From: UBA4064 sp050179135
Lineage (GTDB): Bacteria > Desulfobacterota > Desulfobacteria > Desulfobacterales > Desulfatirhabdiaceae
NCBI GenBank assembly: GCA_050179135.1
Contig: JBFXFK010000196.1
Span: forward strand, 1-8,855
Reading direction: 5' to 3'
Length of the DNA: 8,855 nt
The notes under the pieces are model-generated. The model searched no databases and was not told the origin of the DNA. It worked only from the letters and a program-made list of their open reading frames with translations. Of this stretch, positions 1 to 7,070 are shown in pieces. Numbering within the stretch: the stretch's first letter is position 1; each line of letters opens with the position of its first letter. Made by a program: the position numbers and the translations under genes.

Positions 1-130
1 TAAAAAGCAATCTTTTCTAAAAATTGATTTATCAAACAATTAATAAATTCAATTCAGGCGATTGATAACAAAAATAAAAATAGAAGTCTATATTTAATTT
101 TGTGACAATACATTATAGATTTGAAATCAA
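1..130. other. AT-rich gene-free left edge
   Basis: This stretch is very rich in A and T, with several A or T runs, and holds no convincing reading frame. A loose -10-like TATAGA lies at 114-119 without a good -35 partner, so no promoter is claimed. It forms the distal part of the long (343 bp) upstream region of the metallopeptidase gene. Confidence 0.5.
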
Positions 131-190
131 CGCTCATGAATCATTCCCGAAGCGTCAACCGCCGGACATGACATACCTCCTTTTTGTTAT
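131..190 (+). repeat. Degenerate dispersed-repeat module (copy 1)
   Basis: The segment CGCTCATGAATCATTCC at 131-147 matches 1733-1749 at 16 of 17 positions. The segment ATGACATAC at 168-176 recurs in the same relative order near 1776-1784, each time followed by CC and a T-rich stretch. The middle is diverged. It is best read as a decayed copy of the module seen again at 1468-1531 and 1721-1785. Its function is unknown. Confidence 0.5.
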
Positions 191-254
191 GGTTGTGAAA
201 AACCCTGGGAAGAGATATCATTTTTTCAATTTGACTGGGGCTGCTGCTTGTTAT

Positions 255-304
255 CCGGCCTGATCCAGAATCTTCAAACAGGCTCCCAGAATTTGGATCA
301 CCGG
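255..304 (+). promoter_or_regulatory. Inverted repeat in the metallopeptidase 5' leader
   Basis: TGATCCA at 261-267 and TGGATCA at 294-300 are perfect inverted arms around a 26-nt loop. CCGG at 255-258 and CCGG at 301-304 extend the stem after a 2-nt bulge. It ends about 26 bp before the ribosome binding site. It could be an operator or an mRNA leader hairpin; there is no T tract to make it a terminator. A chance inverted repeat is possible. Confidence 0.25.
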
Positions 305-343
305 CTTTGGAGTACGGGAACCTGAACGACAAGGAGGTGCACG

Positions 344-1195
344 ATGCGCTGGTTAGGCAGCAGAAGAAGCGGAAATGTGGAAGATCGAAGAGGCATTCAG
401 ATGGGACGCGGTAAAATTGGCGGTGGAATTGGAACCATTGTTCTGGTCCTGGTTGCACTCTATTTTGGCGTTGATCCTGCTATTATTCTGGATCAGAACC
501 CGTTTGATTCCGGAACCCGGACTCAAACACAGACACAGATCAGACCAGCCGATGAAGACCGGCTGGCGGAATTCGTTTCCGTTGTATTGGCTGACACAGA
601 GGATACCTGGGCGGAATTGTTTCGACGCAATGGAAGCACCTATATCGAACCCAGGCTCGTTCTGTTTACCGGCTCTGTCAACTCGGCCTGCGGTTATGCA
701 GACGCGGCCATAGGGCCATTTTACTGTCCGGCCGACCAGAAAGTGTATATCGATCTGAGCTTTTATCAGGAACTGAAAGATCGCTTTCATGCCCCCGGTG
801 ATTTTGCACAGGCCTATGTCATTTCCCATGAAGTGGGGCATCATGTTCAAAATCTTCTTGGAATTTCCAACAAGGTTCACGAGGCAGGAAGCCGAATGAG
901 CAGTACGGACCGTAACCGGCTTTCGGTAAAGCAGGAACTCCAGGCCGACTGTTTTGCGGGCATTTGGGCGCACCATGCAGAAAAAGCCCGCCGGATACTG
1001 GAAGCCGGGGATATCGAAGAGGCATTGAACGCGGCCAGCGCCATCGGAGATGACAGGCTCCAGCGAAAGACCCGGGGGTACGTTGTGCCGGACACATTTA
1101 CCCACGGCACATCAGAACAGCGGGCGTACTGGTTCCGGCGGGGTTTTGAATCCGGAGATGTCAGTCAGTGCAATACCTTTGCCAGTGACAATTGA
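344..1195 (+). CDS. YpfJ-type neutral zinc metallopeptidase, membrane-anchored
   Basis: This 283-residue protein belongs to the putative neutral zinc metallopeptidase family (YpfJ; Pfam zinc peptidase PF04228), and its length is normal for that family. The N-terminus starts MRWLGSRRSGNVEDRRG, the usual family opening. A Gly-rich stretch (21-30) and one hydrophobic membrane segment (about 28-49) follow, so the catalytic part probably faces the periplasm. The zinc site is HEVGHH at 162-167, and the likely third ligand is Glu198 in QELQADCFAG. The family block TFTHGTSEQR is at 251-260. Four cysteines (116, 128, 203, 276) could form disulfides outside the cytoplasm. The ATG is well supported by AAGGAGGTG at 331-339. 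The gene stands alone and converges on the histidine kinase gene. Family substrates are poorly known, so the physiological role cannot be named. Confidence 0.93.
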   Translation: MRWLGSRRSGNVEDRRGIQMGRGKIGGGIGTIVLVLVALYFGVDPAIILDQNPFDSGTRTQTQTQIRPADEDRLAEFVSVVLADTEDTWAELFRRNGSTYIEPRLVLFTGSVNSACGYADAAIGPFYCPADQKVYIDLSFYQELKDRFHAPGDFAQAYVISHEVGHHVQNLLGISNKVHEAGSRMSSTDRNRLSVKQELQADCFAGIWAHHAEKARRILEAGDIEEALNAASAIGDDRLQRKTRGYVVPDTFTHGTSEQRAYWFRRGFESGDVSQCNTFASDN

Positions 1196-1467
1196 CCGTG
1201 AAAAATGACTCAGGCTCTGAAAGGGCTGCATAATCGGCAACTTAAAATCTGATTCCTGATGTTAACTTATTATGTGTATCCAGCCGAATCAAACATAGGT
1301 TTTACCGGATTAACCATTGCCCGTGCGGAGAATACGACCTGTAATCACCGCATATGCCGCGGAGAATAAAGGAACGCTTGTCGAACGGAATGTGTTGAAA
1401 AAAGAACTTTCTGGTGGTCGAAGCACCAGTTATTGCCTGATTGAGAGGGACGAGCCGACTGATGCAT
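1196..1467. other. Gene-free spacer after the metallopeptidase
   Basis: No reading frame here looks coding. A short hairpin with arms CTGGTG (1411-1416) and CACCAG (1424-1429) and a 7-nt loop is present. It lacks a T tract on the plus side; on the minus side it is followed by a T-rich stretch, so it may be a weak transcript end. A small repeat, GCGGAGAATA, occurs twice (near 1325 and 1359). Nothing else stands out. Confidence 0.5.
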
Positions 1468-1531
1468 TTTTACGGTAATCGATCATGATCAGGGGATTGC
1501 TCGCCCCCGTGCATGAAAATGATATCTTCTG
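1468..1531 (+). repeat. Dispersed-repeat module (copy 2), left flank
   Basis: Positions 1468-1488 match 1721-1741 with two differences in 21 (core ACGGTAAtCGATCATGA). The end ATGAAAATGATAT (1513-1525) matches 1771-1783 with one difference. The C-rich centre is diverged. The two copies lie in the same orientation on either side of the inverted hairpin units, as if the hairpin block had inserted into or duplicated with this module. The last 19 bases also begin the unit shared with 8644. Confidence 0.6.
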
Positions 1532-1607
1532 AAAAAACCCCGTAGGGGCGACCTGTTTGTAGAAATTGACGCAGTCATTCCCCTCAAGCTCCATCGGAGC
1601 GGCCTGT
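1513..1607 (+). repeat. Two-hairpin dispersed repeat unit, forward copy
   Basis: The unit has a lead ATGAAAATGATATCTTCTG (1513-1531), hairpin A (1538-1564, CCCC-GTA-GGGG stem followed by CGACCTGTTTGTAGAA), a spacer of about 21 nt, and hairpin B (1586-1607, CTCC-ATC-GGAG stem). The same order, spacing and sequence recur at 8644-8746 with roughly 85-90% identity by eye, which shows it is a mobile or amplified element. The conserved GTAG beside the palindrome is reminiscent of REP sequences mobilised by RAYT transposases, but no such transposase is in the window. Confidence 0.75.
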
Positions 1608-1618
1608 AACCGGAATAG

Positions 1619-1692
1619 ACAGGTCGCCCCTACGGGGCTTGATGGGAATTTTTTATGCCTCATTCTACAAACAGGTCGCTCCTACGGAGCTT
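1619..1692 (-). repeat. Two-hairpin dispersed repeat unit, inverted copy
   Basis: Read on the minus strand this is the same architecture. Hairpin D (1692-1663) has a CTCC-GTA-GGAG stem followed by CGACCTGTTTGTAGAA, then comes a spacer of about 22 nt ending ATTCCCATC, then hairpin C (1640-1619) with a CCCC-GTA-GGGG stem. With the forward copy it makes an inverted pair spanning 1538-1692. The segment 1619-1637 is a perfect 19-bp reverse complement of 1538-1556. Such pairs between convergent genes often act as transcript ends in other bacteria (BIME-like); that role here is inferred. Confidence 0.75.
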
Positions 1693-1720
1693 GGTGGTAT
1701 ATGCTCATTTTAAACTGCAA

Positions 1721-1785
1721 TTTCACGGTAAACGATCATGAATCATTCCGGACGGTTCCCCCCCCCATCTATGAAAATGACATAC
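1721..1785 (+). repeat. Dispersed-repeat module (copy 3), right flank
   Basis: This is a direct-orientation copy of the module at 1468-1531. It opens with CACGGTAAACGATCATGA and closes with TATGAAAATGACATACACC, and contains a run of nine C residues (1758-1766). It also shares ATCATGAATCATTCC with the copy at 131-190. It lies between the inverted hairpin units and the heptamer array. Confidence 0.6.
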
Positions 1786-1793
1786 ACCTTTTT

Positions 1794-1828
1794 ATTCTGA
1801 ATTCTGTCTTCTGAATTCTGACTTCTGT
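1794..1828. repeat. Heptamer tandem repeat
   Basis: Five consecutive 7-bp units follow the pattern (A/C)TTCTG(A/T): ATTCTGA, ATTCTGT, CTTCTGA, ATTCTGA, CTTCTGT. The array lies 17 bp beyond the stop codon of the histidine kinase gene, at its 3' side. It is a simple-sequence array with no evident coding role. Confidence 0.7.
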
Positions 1829-1845
1829 TTTTCCCTTTGCCCCTG

Positions 1846-4461
1846 TCACCCTCCCAGGGCCTCCCGCACCTTTTCCGCCAGTTCACTTCTGGAAAAGGGC
1901 TTTTGCATGAAATGGACACCTTTGTCCAGGACTCCGTGATGGGCAATGACGTTGGCCGTGTACCCGGACATGAACAGCGTTTTGATTTCCGGGTGCCGGG
2001 TTTGCAGCCGGGCGGCCAGTTCGCGCCCGTTCATGAACGGCATGACCACATCGGTGATCAGCAGATGAATCCGGCCGGAATGTTCATCAGCCAGACATTC
2101 CGCATCGGCCGGGGTTGCGGCTGCCAGCACGGTATATCCAAGTCTTTCGAGAATGATGTGGGCCAGTTTAAGTACGGATATCTCGTCTTCCACCACCAGA
2201 ATGGTTTCGCCATGGCCTGACGTGATTTTTTCATCGGCCAGGTTCTGCGGTTGTTCCACTTTTTCCGTATGTCGCGGGAGATATATCCGGAACGTTGTAC
2301 CCTGATCCGGTTCGCTGTACACATTGATGAATCCCTCATTCTGCCTGACGATGCCATACACCGTGGCAAGCCCCAGGCCGGTGCCCTGCCCCACTTCCTT
2401 GGTCGTGAAAAACGGCTCGAACAGATTGCTCAATGTCTCCTTATTCATGCCGCAGCCATCGTCGCTGACTGCCAGCATGACATACTCGCCCGGAACAAAT
2501 CCGGCATGATCGGCGCAATAGGCCGGATCAAAGCGTACATTTGCCGTTTCAATCGTCAACCGGCCCACCCCGGATATGGCATCCCGGGCATTGACGCACA
2601 AATTGGCCAAAATCTGGTCGATCTGGGACGGGTCAATGTTGACAGACCCCAACCTGGACCCGGGTTTCCAGGACAGATCGATATCCTCACCGATCAACCG
2701 GCGCAGCATCTTGAGCATGCCTTCCACGGTTTCATTCATATCCAGCACCTTGGGCGCTACGGTCTGCCGCCGCGCAAAGGCCAGCAATTGACGGGTGATA
2801 TCCGCCGAACGTCTGGCTGCCGCAAGCACTTCTTCCAGGTTGCCGGTGATGGGATCTTCCGGTTTCAGTTGCCCCAATGCCAGTTCCGTGTAGCCGCTGA
2901 TGACATTGAGCATGTTGTTGAAATCGTGGGCCACACCGCCGGCCAGTCTGCCAATGGATTCCATTTTCTGGGCCTGCTGATACTGGGCTGTCAGTCGAAG
3001 ATGTTCGGTGATATCATGTTGTACCGCCACAAAGTTGACAATCCGGCCGGATGCATCCAGTACGGGTGAAATGCTGGTTTCGACCGTATAAAGCGTTCCA
3101 TTTTTGTGTCTGTTGACAATACGTCCCTGCCAAATTCTGCCGCCTGTTATGACCTTCCATAAATCATGGTAAAAATCCGGGTCCTGCTGCCCGCTTTTCA
3201 GAATCCTCGGGTTTTGACCCACAACCTCCTGTCGGGAGTAACCGGTCAATTTTTCAAACGCCGGATTGACATACTGGATGGTTCCATCCGGATCAGTGAT
3301 CGTGATGATTTCACCGGCCTGCTGAATGGCCATCATCAGTCTTTCCCGTTCGGCCTCAGCCCGTTTGCGGTCTGTGATATCCATGGATATGCCCAGCAGA
3401 TACTGCGGCTTGCCCTGTCTGTCAAAAACCGGAATTTTTTTGGTATGCAGTATCCGTTGGCCACCATGCCGGGTTTGAATGGATTCTTCCGGTATTTCAA
3501 GAAGCCGTTGACCCTCGATAACCTCCCGGTCTTTTTCTGTAAAAAAATCCGCTTCATGTACGGGAAAAAAATCATGATCATTTTTTCCCAACAACTCGTC
3601 ACGGGAATATCCCAACAGTTCTTCGCCGGCCCTGTTGAACATCAAAAACCGCAGATCGGTCGCATCTTTCACGAAAATCATGGCCGGAATATTTTCCACA
3701 ATATTGTGCAGAAATTCCTGGCTTTTTTGCAATGTCCGGGCAGATGACTCAATCTCATCATACCGTGAATCCAGCAGGCTGACCATTTTCTGGATGGAAT
3801 CACACAGGTTTTCGATCTCCCCATAAAATCCCGATTTTTTGATTGTCATGCCGCAACCGGTGCGACCGGCGCTGCATGTCATGGCATAGTGCTCAATATG
3901 TTTCAATGGTTTCAATATGATAACCCAAATAATCATATAGAGACTCAAAATCAGAATCAGATCGGCCAGAAGAATGAGGGTTGTAATCAGGAAAAGAGTC
4001 TGTTCGAGGGCTTCCCGGGTAAATCTGGGGCTGGCAAAAACCGTGATATGACCAATGGATGTGTTATCATGAATCAGTTCCCGTTTTTCAACAAGCAGTC
4101 CGTCTGCGGCTATGACCGTGTTTCCGGTTGATACCCGCCATCCATCATCCCGTTGACGGATGTGACGTTTTCCGGTGACATCCGCCATCACGCCATAAAT
4201 ATCGGGATTGATGAACAGACTTTTGATGATTCGGTCAATCTGGGTATCATCATAATCCCATACCGGAGATATCAATCCTGCGGCAAGCTGATCGGCATTT
4301 TTGGCAAGTTCGGCGCGAAGCAGGGAAAACTGTCGATTTCTGTCATAGGCATAATAGCCTGCTCCAAAGGTCCCCAACAGCAGGGTCGTGATGGTGACAA
4401 GTGCGATAATGATCCGTGTTGCAATAGAGTGTACCGGGAATGACATGGTTCTGCACCGCAT
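1846..4461 (-). CDS. Hybrid sensor histidine kinase (2 PAS, HisKA, HATPase, receiver)
   Basis: This 871-residue inner-membrane kinase senses a signal, autophosphorylates on histidine and passes the phosphate to its own receiver. A first membrane segment (about 12-36) and a second (about 154-183) enclose an extracytoplasmic domain of about 115 residues, probably Cache-like. A short HAMP-like linker (about 184-235) follows, then PAS 1 (about 250-368) and PAS 2 (about 374-488). The HisKA phospho-acceptor is His512 in GGVAHDFNN. The ATPase domain has the N box NLCVNARDA (620-628), DDGCGM (667-672), FEPFFTTK (681-688) and GQGTGLGL (691-698). The receiver (about 752-868) has acidic residues in VVEDE, phospho-acceptor Asp804, Ser832 and Lys854, so it looks active. 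The linker carries Cys196, Cys203 and Cys220, which is unusual. No good ribosome binding site precedes the ATG; Met6 (4446) is an alternative start. It lies 50 bp after the solute-binding protein gene, probably in one operon. The output partner is not in the window. Confidence 0.95.
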   Translation of the reverse strand: MRCRTMSFPVHSIATRIIIALVTITTLLLGTFGAGYYAYDRNRQFSLLRAELAKNADQLAAGLISPVWDYDDTQIDRIIKSLFINPDIYGVMADVTGKRHIRQRDDGWRVSTGNTVIAADGLLVEKRELIHDNTSIGHITVFASPRFTREALEQTLFLITTLILLADLILILSLYMIIWVIILKPLKHIEHYAMTCSAGRTGCGMTIKKSGFYGEIENLCDSIQKMVSLLDSRYDEIESSARTLQKSQEFLHNIVENIPAMIFVKDATDLRFLMFNRAGEELLGYSRDELLGKNDHDFFPVHEADFFTEKDREVIEGQRLLEIPEESIQTRHGGQRILHTKKIPVFDRQGKPQYLLGISMDITDRKRAEAERERLMMAIQQAGEIITITDPDGTIQYVNPAFEKLTGYSRQEVVGQNPRILKSGQQDPDFYHDLWKVITGGRIWQGRIVNRHKNGTLYTVETSISPVLDASGRIVNFVAVQHDITEHLRLTAQYQQAQKMESIGRLAGGVAHDFNNMLNVISGYTELALGQLKPEDPITGNLEEVLAAARRSADITRQLLAFARRQTVAPKVLDMNETVEGMLKMLRRLIGEDIDLSWKPGSRLGSVNIDPSQIDQILANLCVNARDAISGVGRLTIETANVRFDPAYCADHAGFVPGEYVMLAVSDDGCGMNKETLSNLFEPFFTTKEVGQGTGLGLATVYGIVRQNEGFINVYSEPDQGTTFRIYLPRHTEKVEQPQNLADEKITSGHGETILVVEDEISVLKLAHIILERLGYTVLAAATPADAECLADEHSGRIHLLITDVVMPFMNGRELAARLQTRHPEIKTLFMSGYTANVIAHHGVLDKGVHFMQKPFSRSELAEKVREALGG

Positions 4462-4511
4462 TCATAACAGGTGATAGTGTTAGGGTGACCGGAAAAATAC
4501 AAAAACAGGTT

Positions 4512-5264
4512 TCAGTAGTCGGAACTCATCAGGCCATGTTTTTCCAAAATCTGTTTCACAACCCCCTGGTTTTTGAGCCTGGTCAGGCCGGTGTTGAAAT
4601 CATCACGCCTTTTTTTCCAATCGCCGTTGGCCGTTTTGATGATGCCATTTCGAAGAGGAATTTTTTGCAGGGTGGTTAACCATTCGATGTCATTTTTTGC
4701 CATATGTTTTTTAAAAAGGTATGCGCCAAGCTGTTTGTCCACCAGCGCCAGCCGGATGCGCTGATTGACCAGCTTTTTCAGGTTCAGAAGGTCTTCTGTC
4801 ACTTCCTCGGTCATCAACCCGGCCTGATCGAATCCATCCGGGCTGATATACCCCCGGACCGTTCCAATCACGACATTGCCGGCCCGCAGGTCGTTATAGT
4901 CCATAAACACCAGATCATCATTCTTTCTCTTGTAAAATCCGATTTCATTGATCAGCATCCCATCGGAAAGGGCCATCCAGTCTTCCCGGCCTGTATTGAA
5001 CCACACCCCCACAATGACATCACAGTCGCCGTTTTCTCCTTCCTGAATGACCCTTGCCCATGGGCGGAAAAGAATTTCCGTGTCATAGCCAACGGCTTTG
5101 AACGCCTGCCGGGTGATCTCGATGACCGGTCCGAAATTCTCAAGATCTTTTCCGTAGTAGGGTTCATAATTGTTGGTATAAATCAGAAGTTTTTCAGCAG
5201 CCTGCAATGACATTGAAAAAATCAGTTCAATGATGATGGCGGCCCAGAACAGTTTTTTTTTCAT
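4512..5264 (-). CDS. Periplasmic solute-binding protein, SBP_bac_3 type
   Basis: This 250-residue secreted protein resembles extracellular solute-binding family 3 proteins, which bind amino acids or other small polar ligands. A signal peptide is clear: MKKK, a hydrophobic core, then LQAA at about 20-24, with the mature chain starting near EKLLIYTNNYEPYY. The motif RPWARVIQEGENGDCDVIVG is typical of a subgroup of orphan binding proteins in proteobacteria. The ATG at 5264 is preferred over GTG at 5270, because the GTG sits inside the ribosome binding site GAGGTG (5273-5268) that serves the ATG. No permease or ATPase genes flank it. It is followed 50 bp downstream by the hybrid kinase, so ligand sensing rather than uptake is the likely job (inference). 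The ligand cannot be told from the sequence. Confidence 0.88.
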   Translation of the reverse strand: MKKKLFWAAIIIELIFSMSLQAAEKLLIYTNNYEPYYGKDLENFGPVIEITRQAFKAVGYDTEILFRPWARVIQEGENGDCDVIVGVWFNTGREDWMALSDGMLINEIGFYKRKNDDLVFMDYNDLRAGNVVIGTVRGYISPDGFDQAGLMTEEVTEDLLNLKKLVNQRIRLALVDKQLGAYLFKKHMAKNDIEWLTTLQKIPLRNGIIKTANGDWKKRRDDFNTGLTRLKNQGVVKQILEKHGLMSSDY

Positions 5265-5404
5265 GGTCACCTCGCGTCCTCAAGCGGTAAAAGTGACGGG
5301 GAAATATGATCCAGCCGAATATCGGCACGGTGCCAGCAGGAGGGGCAGCACGCTCAGCCAGATCACCCAGGTCAGAAACGATTGTTGTGACAGACACAGT
5401 CTTT
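5265..5404 (-). promoter_or_regulatory. Upstream region of the binding protein-kinase operon with two overlapping palindromes
   Basis: This spacer must hold any promoter for the sensory operon. GCCGA-ATA-TCGGC (5314-5326) and GGCAC-G-GTGCC (5324-5334) are two short perfect inverted repeats that share three bases, so they could be alternative hairpins or an operator. They lie about 50-70 bp before the start codon. I found no clear -35/-10 pair and no complete sigma-54 site. GAGGTG at 5273-5268 is the ribosome binding site. Confidence 0.35.
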
Positions 5405-5422
5405 CCTGATAAGAAAATCAGG
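5405..5422 (-). terminator. Perfect hairpin over the stop codon of the AAA/PDDEXK gene
   Basis: CCTGAT and ATCAGG are 6-bp perfect arms around a 6-nt loop, and the TGA stop codon of the upstream gene is inside the first arm. No T tract follows on the minus strand, so this is at best a 3'-end stabilising hairpin or a weak terminator. Confidence 0.3.
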
Positions 5423-6980
5423 GTTCAACTGATAAACGGTCCATTTTCCAGTCCACAATCCCCTGTCCGTCTGTTTCGAACACGGCCCCGATCAGATGAA
5501 CCGGTTTGTGCGCACCTGCATATGGTTCCGCATATCCCCGGTCCCGAATCTGGGCCAGTGCGGTTTCGGCATTTCCGCCCAGCTTGAATTCAAACAGGAA
5601 TATGCCTTCGTCCATCTCCACCACCGCATCGATCCGGCCCCGGCTGGTGCGGACTTCCACACCGGCCTGAAGACCCATGAGTTTGAAAATCAGATAGAAG
5701 ACGGTCTGGTAATACCGCTCCTGTTTGATCTGGATGTCATAGGGGATTCCGGCGAAAAAGATCTGGAGCACCTCGAAAAACCGTGGCATGTCGACGGATC
5801 TGAGGGATTGGGTCAGATCCCACAGATAACCACCAGTCTGGGCCATTTTCCCGGGACTGAAGGCATCCAACAGATACCGCATGAAAGCGTTTTTGACCTC
5901 GAAGTTGGGATAGGACAGCCGGAACAGCCCGGACACGCTGTCATAATCCTTGATGGTCAGGTATCCGGTCTGCACCAGAAGTGCCTCCGGCTTTAAATCA
6001 TCCAGCTCATAACTGCTGAACGCCAGCTCGTCCACCCGCATGTCTTCCAGATTCCGGATGTCATACTGTCTGGATTTCAAAAGCCGAATCAGAAATGTCG
6101 GGGTCCCGGTTTCAAACCAGTAGTTGCGGAAATCCTGCATATCCAGCAGCATCAGCAGGGAAAACGGGTTGTAGATATGGACCCTGGCTTTGGAAAAACA
6201 GAATCCGTCATACCATCGCCGAATTTCCGCAACCAGTTCCGGTACCGGCATACTGATGTTACTGGAAAAATCCTGAATATATTCTGCAAAACAGGATTCC
6301 ACTTCCTCCTGGGTCATGCCCAGCAATGCGCCAAATCGCATATCGAGCGTGATATCTTTTAAATGATTCAGTCCGGAAAACACCCCCACCTTGCTGGACT
6401 TGCTGACACCGGTCAGAAACACGAACCGCAGATACTCGTCCAGTCCCTTCAGTACCTCGTAAAAACCTTTCAGCACATCCCGAATCTGAATCGCCTGTTC
6501 CAGATTGCCGATGTTGTCGATCATGGGCTTGTTGTATTCATCCACCAGAACCGCCACCTGGCCCTGCGAAGACAACTGGATGATCAGGTCCCGAAACCGC
6601 TTCTGATAGTCCCCGGTATCACAGATCAGCCCGTTGGCTTTTGCCAGTTCCTGAACGCGATCCATCAGATTTTGCCGCATTTCCTCGGCAGATGTCACCC
6701 GGAACTGACTGAAATCAAATCGAATCACCGGATACGGATTCCAGACATAATCACTGCCATCGATCCACAATCCATTGAACAGTTCCCGTTTCCCCTTGAA
6801 TATGGCTTCAAGTGTCGATAACAGCAGGCTTTTACCAAACCGCCGGGGACGGGACAGAAAATAGGCGCCCTTGGAATACCGCACCATCTCATAAATCCAG
6901 CGGGTCTTGTCCACATACAAAAATCCGCCGGTAATCAGGTCCGGAAATGATTGAATTCCGATTGGAAGTGGTTTTGGCAT
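5418..6980 (-). CDS. AAA-ATPase-like protein with C-terminal PD-(D/E)XK nuclease domain
   Basis: This 520-residue protein matches the AAA-ATPase_like/PDDEXK_9 family (DUF1703-type; Pfam PF09820 plus PF08011) over its whole usual length. Numbered from the preferred start, it opens with the family signature LPIGIQSFPDLITGGFLYVDKT. The degenerate P-loop RPRRFGKS is at 44-51, the Walker B-like VLVDEYNKP at 144-152 and the block FLTGVSKSSKVGVFSGLN at about 188-205. The nuclease-like end has GRIDAVVE with Asp451, then FEFKLGG with Glu464 and Lys466, so the catalytic triad appears intact. The ATG at 6980 is chosen because AAGGAG (6995-6990) sits 9 nt before it; the longer frame from 7004 lacks such a site. 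The family occurs in many copies in some genomes, and its biological role is not established. It lies 82 bp after the Uma2 gene, with a hairpin between them. Confidence 0.92.
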   Translation of the reverse strand: MPKPLPIGIQSFPDLITGGFLYVDKTRWIYEMVRYSKGAYFLSRPRRFGKSLLLSTLEAIFKGKRELFNGLWIDGSDYVWNPYPVIRFDFSQFRVTSAEEMRQNLMDRVQELAKANGLICDTGDYQKRFRDLIIQLSSQGQVAVLVDEYNKPMIDNIGNLEQAIQIRDVLKGFYEVLKGLDEYLRFVFLTGVSKSSKVGVFSGLNHLKDITLDMRFGALLGMTQEEVESCFAEYIQDFSSNISMPVPELVAEIRRWYDGFCFSKARVHIYNPFSLLMLLDMQDFRNYWFETGTPTFLIRLLKSRQYDIRNLEDMRVDELAFSSYELDDLKPEALLVQTGYLTIKDYDSVSGLFRLSYPNFEVKNAFMRYLLDAFSPGKMAQTGGYLWDLTQSLRSVDMPRFFEVLQIFFAGIPYDIQIKQERYYQTVFYLIFKLMGLQAGVEVRTSRGRIDAVVEMDEGIFLFEFKLGGNAETALAQIRDRGYAEPYAGAHKPVHLIGAVFETDGQGIVDWKMDRLSVEP

Positions 6981-7038
6981 GATTTTTTCTCCTTGAAATG
7001 ACAATGACCGTTACCCAACCGGTCGCCATCACATTTTT

Positions 7039-7070
7039 AAAAACGGGGATTTATCAAGGCAGCTAATCCC
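7039..7070 (-). terminator. Possible intrinsic terminator overlapping the Uma2 stop codon
   Basis: On the minus strand GGGATT (7070-7065) pairs with AATCCC (7051-7046) across a 13-nt loop. CG and five T residues (7043-7039) follow. The first arm overlaps the last codon and TAG stop of the Uma2 gene. The stem is short and the loop large, so termination is probably partial. If real, it would separate the Uma2 gene from the next gene. Confidence 0.4.

Noticed and set aside
353..1105. A 250-codon open frame on the minus strand inside the metallopeptidase gene.
   Set aside because: It is antisense to a gene with clear family motifs and a strong ribosome binding site. Its own translation shows no domain or plausible composition, so it is a shadow frame.
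1513..1692. Short palindromic repeats that might suggest a CRISPR array.
   Set aside because: The units occur in both orientations, have unequal spacing and conserved spacers, and lie beside no cas genes. This is a REP-like block, not a CRISPR array.
2251..3069. A 272-codon open frame on the plus strand inside the histidine kinase gene.
   Set aside because: It is antisense to the HisKA, ATPase and PAS 2 coding sequence. The predicted protein is rich in His, Gln and Gly as expected of a reverse-complement shadow, and no start signal is evident.
1279..5320. The 12-mer ATCCAGCCGAAT occurs at 1279-1290 and again at 5309-5320.
   Set aside because: The flanks do not match, and a single shared 12-mer in a window of this size, with biased composition, is weak evidence for a repeat.
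5324..5345. TGGCAC on the minus strand upstream of the binding protein gene, considered as a sigma-54 promoter.
   Set aside because: The required TTGC element at the correct spacing is absent.
5281..5404. A minus-strand frame after the AAA/PDDEXK stop codon reads as a short hydrophobic peptide with WVIWLSVLPPPAG, like a membrane-protein fragment.
   Set aside because: It has no start codon, is short, overlaps the expected promoter region of the next operon, and matches nothing I recognise. It may be chance or a very old remnant.
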